Source: Bacteroidota bacterium
Lineage (GTDB): Bacteria > Bacteroidota > Bacteroidia > Bacteroidales > JAADJA01
DNA length: 8,081 nucleotides
Reading direction: 5' to 3'
Assembly: GCA_024278155.1 (NCBI GenBank)
Contig: JAJRTT010000204.1
Coordinates: 1-8,081, forward strand
In this document: piece by piece, positions 6,319 to 8,081 of the stretch
Position numbering within the stretch: the stretch's first letter is position 1
Layout of the letters: the number at the start of each line of letters is the position of its first letter
Notes under the pieces: model-generated
The model's database searches: none
What the model saw: only the letters and a program-made list of their open reading frames with translations
Told to the model about the DNA's origin: nothing
Made by a program: the position numbers and the translations under genes

Positions 6319-7365
6319 TTGTATTTGCGGTATGGGAAAATAGATTTTAGGACATTACCGGATACCGAGAAATACCACATTCGTAAGCGTGGGATAAACT
6401 TAAAAAAGGCAGGAAAGACCCAAAAGTTCATAGCCCAGGTTTTTGGGGTAAGGGAAGGGACCGTTGGCGATTGGGTCAGAGCATATAAGTCAGAAGGTTT
6501 AAAAGGCCTGAAAGACAAGAAGCGAGGTGTCAGTTCGGAAGACAAAAAGTTAATAAGCAGCTTACAGGAAAAGCAAATCCAAAACATGATATTAGATACC
6601 ATGCCCGACCAATTGAAACTTCCTTATGCATTATGGACACGAAAGGCTGTAAAAGAGCTTCTTGAAAGGGAATTCGGCATTATTGCAGCAATAACCACGG
6701 CGGGCGATTATCTCCGCAAATGGGGCTTTACACCTCAAAAGCCAAAGAAGAAGGCTTACGAACAAAACCCCAAAGCTGTTCAAAAATGGCTGGATGAACA
6801 ATATCCATCTATCGAGAAAACGGCAAAACAAGAAAATGCCGAGATACATTGGGGCGATGAGACCGGGGCAAGGAACAGCAACCAGCATGGGCGTTCATAT
6901 GCACCAAAGGGCAAAACACCGGCCAAAAAAACCATGGCAAAACGTTTCTCTGTCAACATGGTTTCAACAATCACGAACAGGGGCAAAGTAGAATTTATGA
7001 TTTATTCGGGGGCAATGAATTCTGAGAGGTTGATAGGATTTATGAAACAACTCATAAAAGGGAAGAAAAGAAAAATATTTTTAATCTTGGACAATCTAAG
7101 GGCCCATCGCAGCAAGATGGTAAAAGCTTGGGCAGAAAACAATAAGGATGAAATAGAGCTATTCTATCTACCCTCATATTCCCCAGAAAAGAACCCTGAC
7201 GAATACCTTAACTGTGATTTGAAATATGGCTTGTCAATAACCCCTGCCCCAAAAAATGCAGAACCATTGAGGAACAATGTTGAAAACCACATGGAAATGC
7301 TACAGGGAAATCAAGAACGTGTGCGGAAATATTTTAGGCATGAGGACATCAGATATGCATCCTGA
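6319..7365 (+). CDS. IS630-family DDE transposase
   Basis: A 348-aa transposase that cuts and joins the ends of the surrounding element. An N-terminal helix-turn-helix region (about 28-66; GKTQKFIAQVFGVREGTVGDW) should bind the terminal repeats. The catalytic domain has D180 in HWGDETG, D258 in LILDNLRAHRS and E295 in SPEKNPDEYL; 36 residues separate the second Asp from the Glu, near the family norm. The frame is uninterrupted and the length is normal. There is no ATG in the N-terminal part: the frame opens with TTG at 6319 (a second TTG is at 6325), and the upstream stop is at 6277-6279, so a TTG or another rare start must be used. No clear ribosome binding site is seen. Confidence 0.93.
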   Translation: MYLRYGKIDFRTLPDTEKYHIRKRGINLKKAGKTQKFIAQVFGVREGTVGDWVRAYKSEGLKGLKDKKRGVSSEDKKLISSLQEKQIQNMILDTMPDQLKLPYALWTRKAVKELLEREFGIIAAITTAGDYLRKWGFTPQKPKKKAYEQNPKAVQKWLDEQYPSIEKTAKQENAEIHWGDETGARNSNQHGRSYAPKGKTPAKKTMAKRFSVNMVSTITNRGKVEFMIYSGAMNSERLIGFMKQLIKGKKRKIFLILDNLRAHRSKMVKAWAENNKDEIELFYLPSYSPEKNPDEYLNCDLKYGLSITPAPKNAEPLRNNVENHMEMLQGNQERVRKYFRHEDIRYAS

Positions 7366-7368
7366 TTT

Positions 7369-7395
7369 AATGACGTTTAATAGCCGCCGGGTTAA
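7369..7395. repeat. Right terminal inverted repeat of the IS630 element
   Basis: It begins AATGACGTT and ends GGGTTAA, the inverse of the left end. It starts four bases after the transposase stop. The middle is GC-richer (GCCGCC) than the left end and carries only one AACGTCA-type motif. Confidence 0.88.
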
Positions 7396-7397
7396 TA

Positions 7398-7711
7398 ATA
7401 GCAAACCTGTATAAACAAAGGTGGCAAATAGAACTTTTTTTCAAATGGGTCAAACAGCACCTGAAAATAAAAGCATTTTGGGGACACTCAGAGAATGCCG
7501 TTAAAACACAAATTTGGATTGCAATTTCCACATACCTGCTTGTTGCTTATGCAAAAAAATGTTACATTTAGACAGGACTATTTACGAAATATTACAAATC
7601 CTAAGCGTTTCAGCATTTGACAAAACCCCTATCAATCAACTATTTACAGATAACACAATACAGGACTATGAAAGCCTAATCTATAACCAACTGATATTGT
7701 TTGGCTTATAA
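7398..7711 (+). pseudogene. 3' remnant of an IS4-family transposase gene, frameshifted
   Basis: The remaining sequence starts at IANLYKQRWQIELFF, which carries the IS4 YREK signature (Tyr, two residues, Arg, three, Glu, six, Lys) and so includes the third catalytic residue; the two catalytic Asp regions are missing. It continues with GHSENAVKTQIW and a hydrophobic helix. The frame then breaks at seven A (7553-7559): the first frame hits TAG at 7569-7571, while the natural continuation (KKMLHLDRTIYEILQILSVS, ending at TAA 7709-7711) is in the -1 frame. One lost A explains this. About 104 codons survive. It cannot encode an active transposase. The 5' part is not on the other side of the IS630 element, so it was deleted before or during that insertion. 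Confidence 0.85.
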
Positions 7712-7720
7712 CGCAATGTC

Positions 7721-7729
7721 AGTGTCCCC
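7721..7729. repeat. Candidate right end of the IS4-family remnant
   Basis: AGTGTCCCC lies 9 bases after the remnant's stop codon, where a right terminal repeat is expected. The left end of that element is absent, so this cannot be confirmed here. Its inverse GGGGACACT also occurs inside the remnant at 7480-7488. Confidence 0.35.
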
Positions 7730-7739
7730 ATTAATAAGC

Positions 7740-8081
7740 TTACAACCCAAACCCCTCGTCCGAAGCCCGTTTGTACCCATCGATCCGGATTTGTTTTTCG
7801 TCAATGGCAACAATTGAAAAACTGTTGTTCCCCAGCCCGCTGCCATCCACCATCCCCAGTTGGGTGATATAATGTATCCCGTTTATTTGCTTGTGGATTT
7901 CCTCGTGCACATGGCCCTGGAAAACAGCCAGTGTTTTGTTGGATTCCTCAAGCAGTTTTTGCATCCGTTCCGGTTGCTGGATATGAAAGCGGTATCCGTC
8001 CCTGAAATATTCAAACAGCGTATGGTGGTTAAAAACTATAGTTGGGAGATTGTTTGATTTCAAATCATTTTCAAGCCATTC
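7740..8081 (-). CDS. Calcineurin-like metallophosphoesterase, C-terminal part (cut by window edge)
   Basis: The last 113 codons and a TAA stop (7742-7740) are present; the frame is open through the window edge with EWLENDLKSNN ahead of the first conserved block, so the gene begins beyond position 8081. Two metal-binding blocks are visible: VFNHHTL and FQGHVHE, the latter the GHxH motif of calcineurin-like phosphoesterases that bind two metal ions. The preceding WLxxDL pattern is also typical of these enzymes. The substrate is not clear; relatives hydrolyse nucleotides, ADP-ribose-type diphosphates or phosphodiesters. A start at 8063 would use TTG in the middle of the domain and is rejected. 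The gene converges with the IS4 remnant, 28 bp away, and looks intact as far as seen. Confidence 0.88.
   Translation of the reverse strand, partial: EWLENDLKSNNLPTIVFNHHTLFEYFRDGYRFHIQQPERMQKLLEESNKTLAVFQGHVHEEIHKQINGIHYITQLGMVDGSGLGNNSFSIVAIDEKQIRIDGYKRASDEGFGL

Larger units (their letters stand above)
6276..7395 (+). mobile_element. Complete IS630-family insertion sequence (1120 bp)
   Basis: The element is bounded by imperfect terminal inverted repeats of 27 bp and has TA directly outside both ends (6274-6275 and 7396-7397), as expected for IS630/Tc1-mariner transposons that duplicate a TA target. One transposase gene fills nearly the whole length and keeps its DDE residues, so the element may still be mobile. 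The flanks are two unrelated sequences: a small-gene stub on the left and an IS4-family remnant on the right. Confidence 0.9.

Noticed and set aside
7514..7711. Separate 65-residue small gene
   Set aside because: It has a TTG start and its body continues the IS4 transposase sequence after a one-base frame break; it is part of the remnant, not a gene of its own.

Overview
The window looks like chromosomal DNA of a member of the Bacteroidota. Four things suggest this. The best promoter matches the phylum's TTG / TAnnTTTG pattern. The secreted glutaminyl cyclase is of the M28 type common in the phylum. The left edge carries a tail resembling a type IX secretion sorting domain. The start codons mostly lack strong Shine-Dalgarno sequences. 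I cannot resolve the genus.

Left part (1-4793). A + strand gene ends at the left edge (stop at 67-69) and is followed by a strong intrinsic terminator (109-143). A gene-free stretch with overlapping inverted repeats (162-255) comes next. Then four minus-strand genes sit tightly packed and probably form one operon, read from 4615 down to 260: a sigma-54-dependent NtrC-type response regulator, an NtrY-like sensor histidine kinase (11-nt overlap), a small FMN nitroreductase (19-nt gap) and a lipoprotein glutaminyl-peptide cyclotransferase (13-nt gap). A near-consensus Bacteroidota promoter lies just ahead of the regulator, with an imperfect palindrome between its -33 and -7 boxes.

Middle (4794-6233). 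A PIN-PhoH fusion protein, a predicted RNA-acting nuclease/ATPase, is encoded alone on the minus strand. An AT-rich spacer separates it from the accessory segment.

Right part (6234-7739) is a small mobile-element graveyard. A 14-codon start of a gene that resembles a short antitoxin-like family is cut by a complete 1120-bp IS630-family element with 27-bp imperfect terminal inverted repeats and TA on both sides. Directly beyond it lies the 3' third or so of an IS4-family transposase gene that keeps the YREK signature but is frameshifted at a run of seven A. The window ends inside a minus-strand calcineurin-like metallophosphoesterase.

I found no CRISPR array, tRNA, rRNA or defence system. The most interesting items are the linkage of a two-component system to a glutaminyl cyclase and a nitroreductase, the operator-like palindrome in the operon promoter, the alternative inverted repeats beyond the operon's end, and the layered IS630/IS4/gene-stub junction. 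No clearly new biological system is visible.
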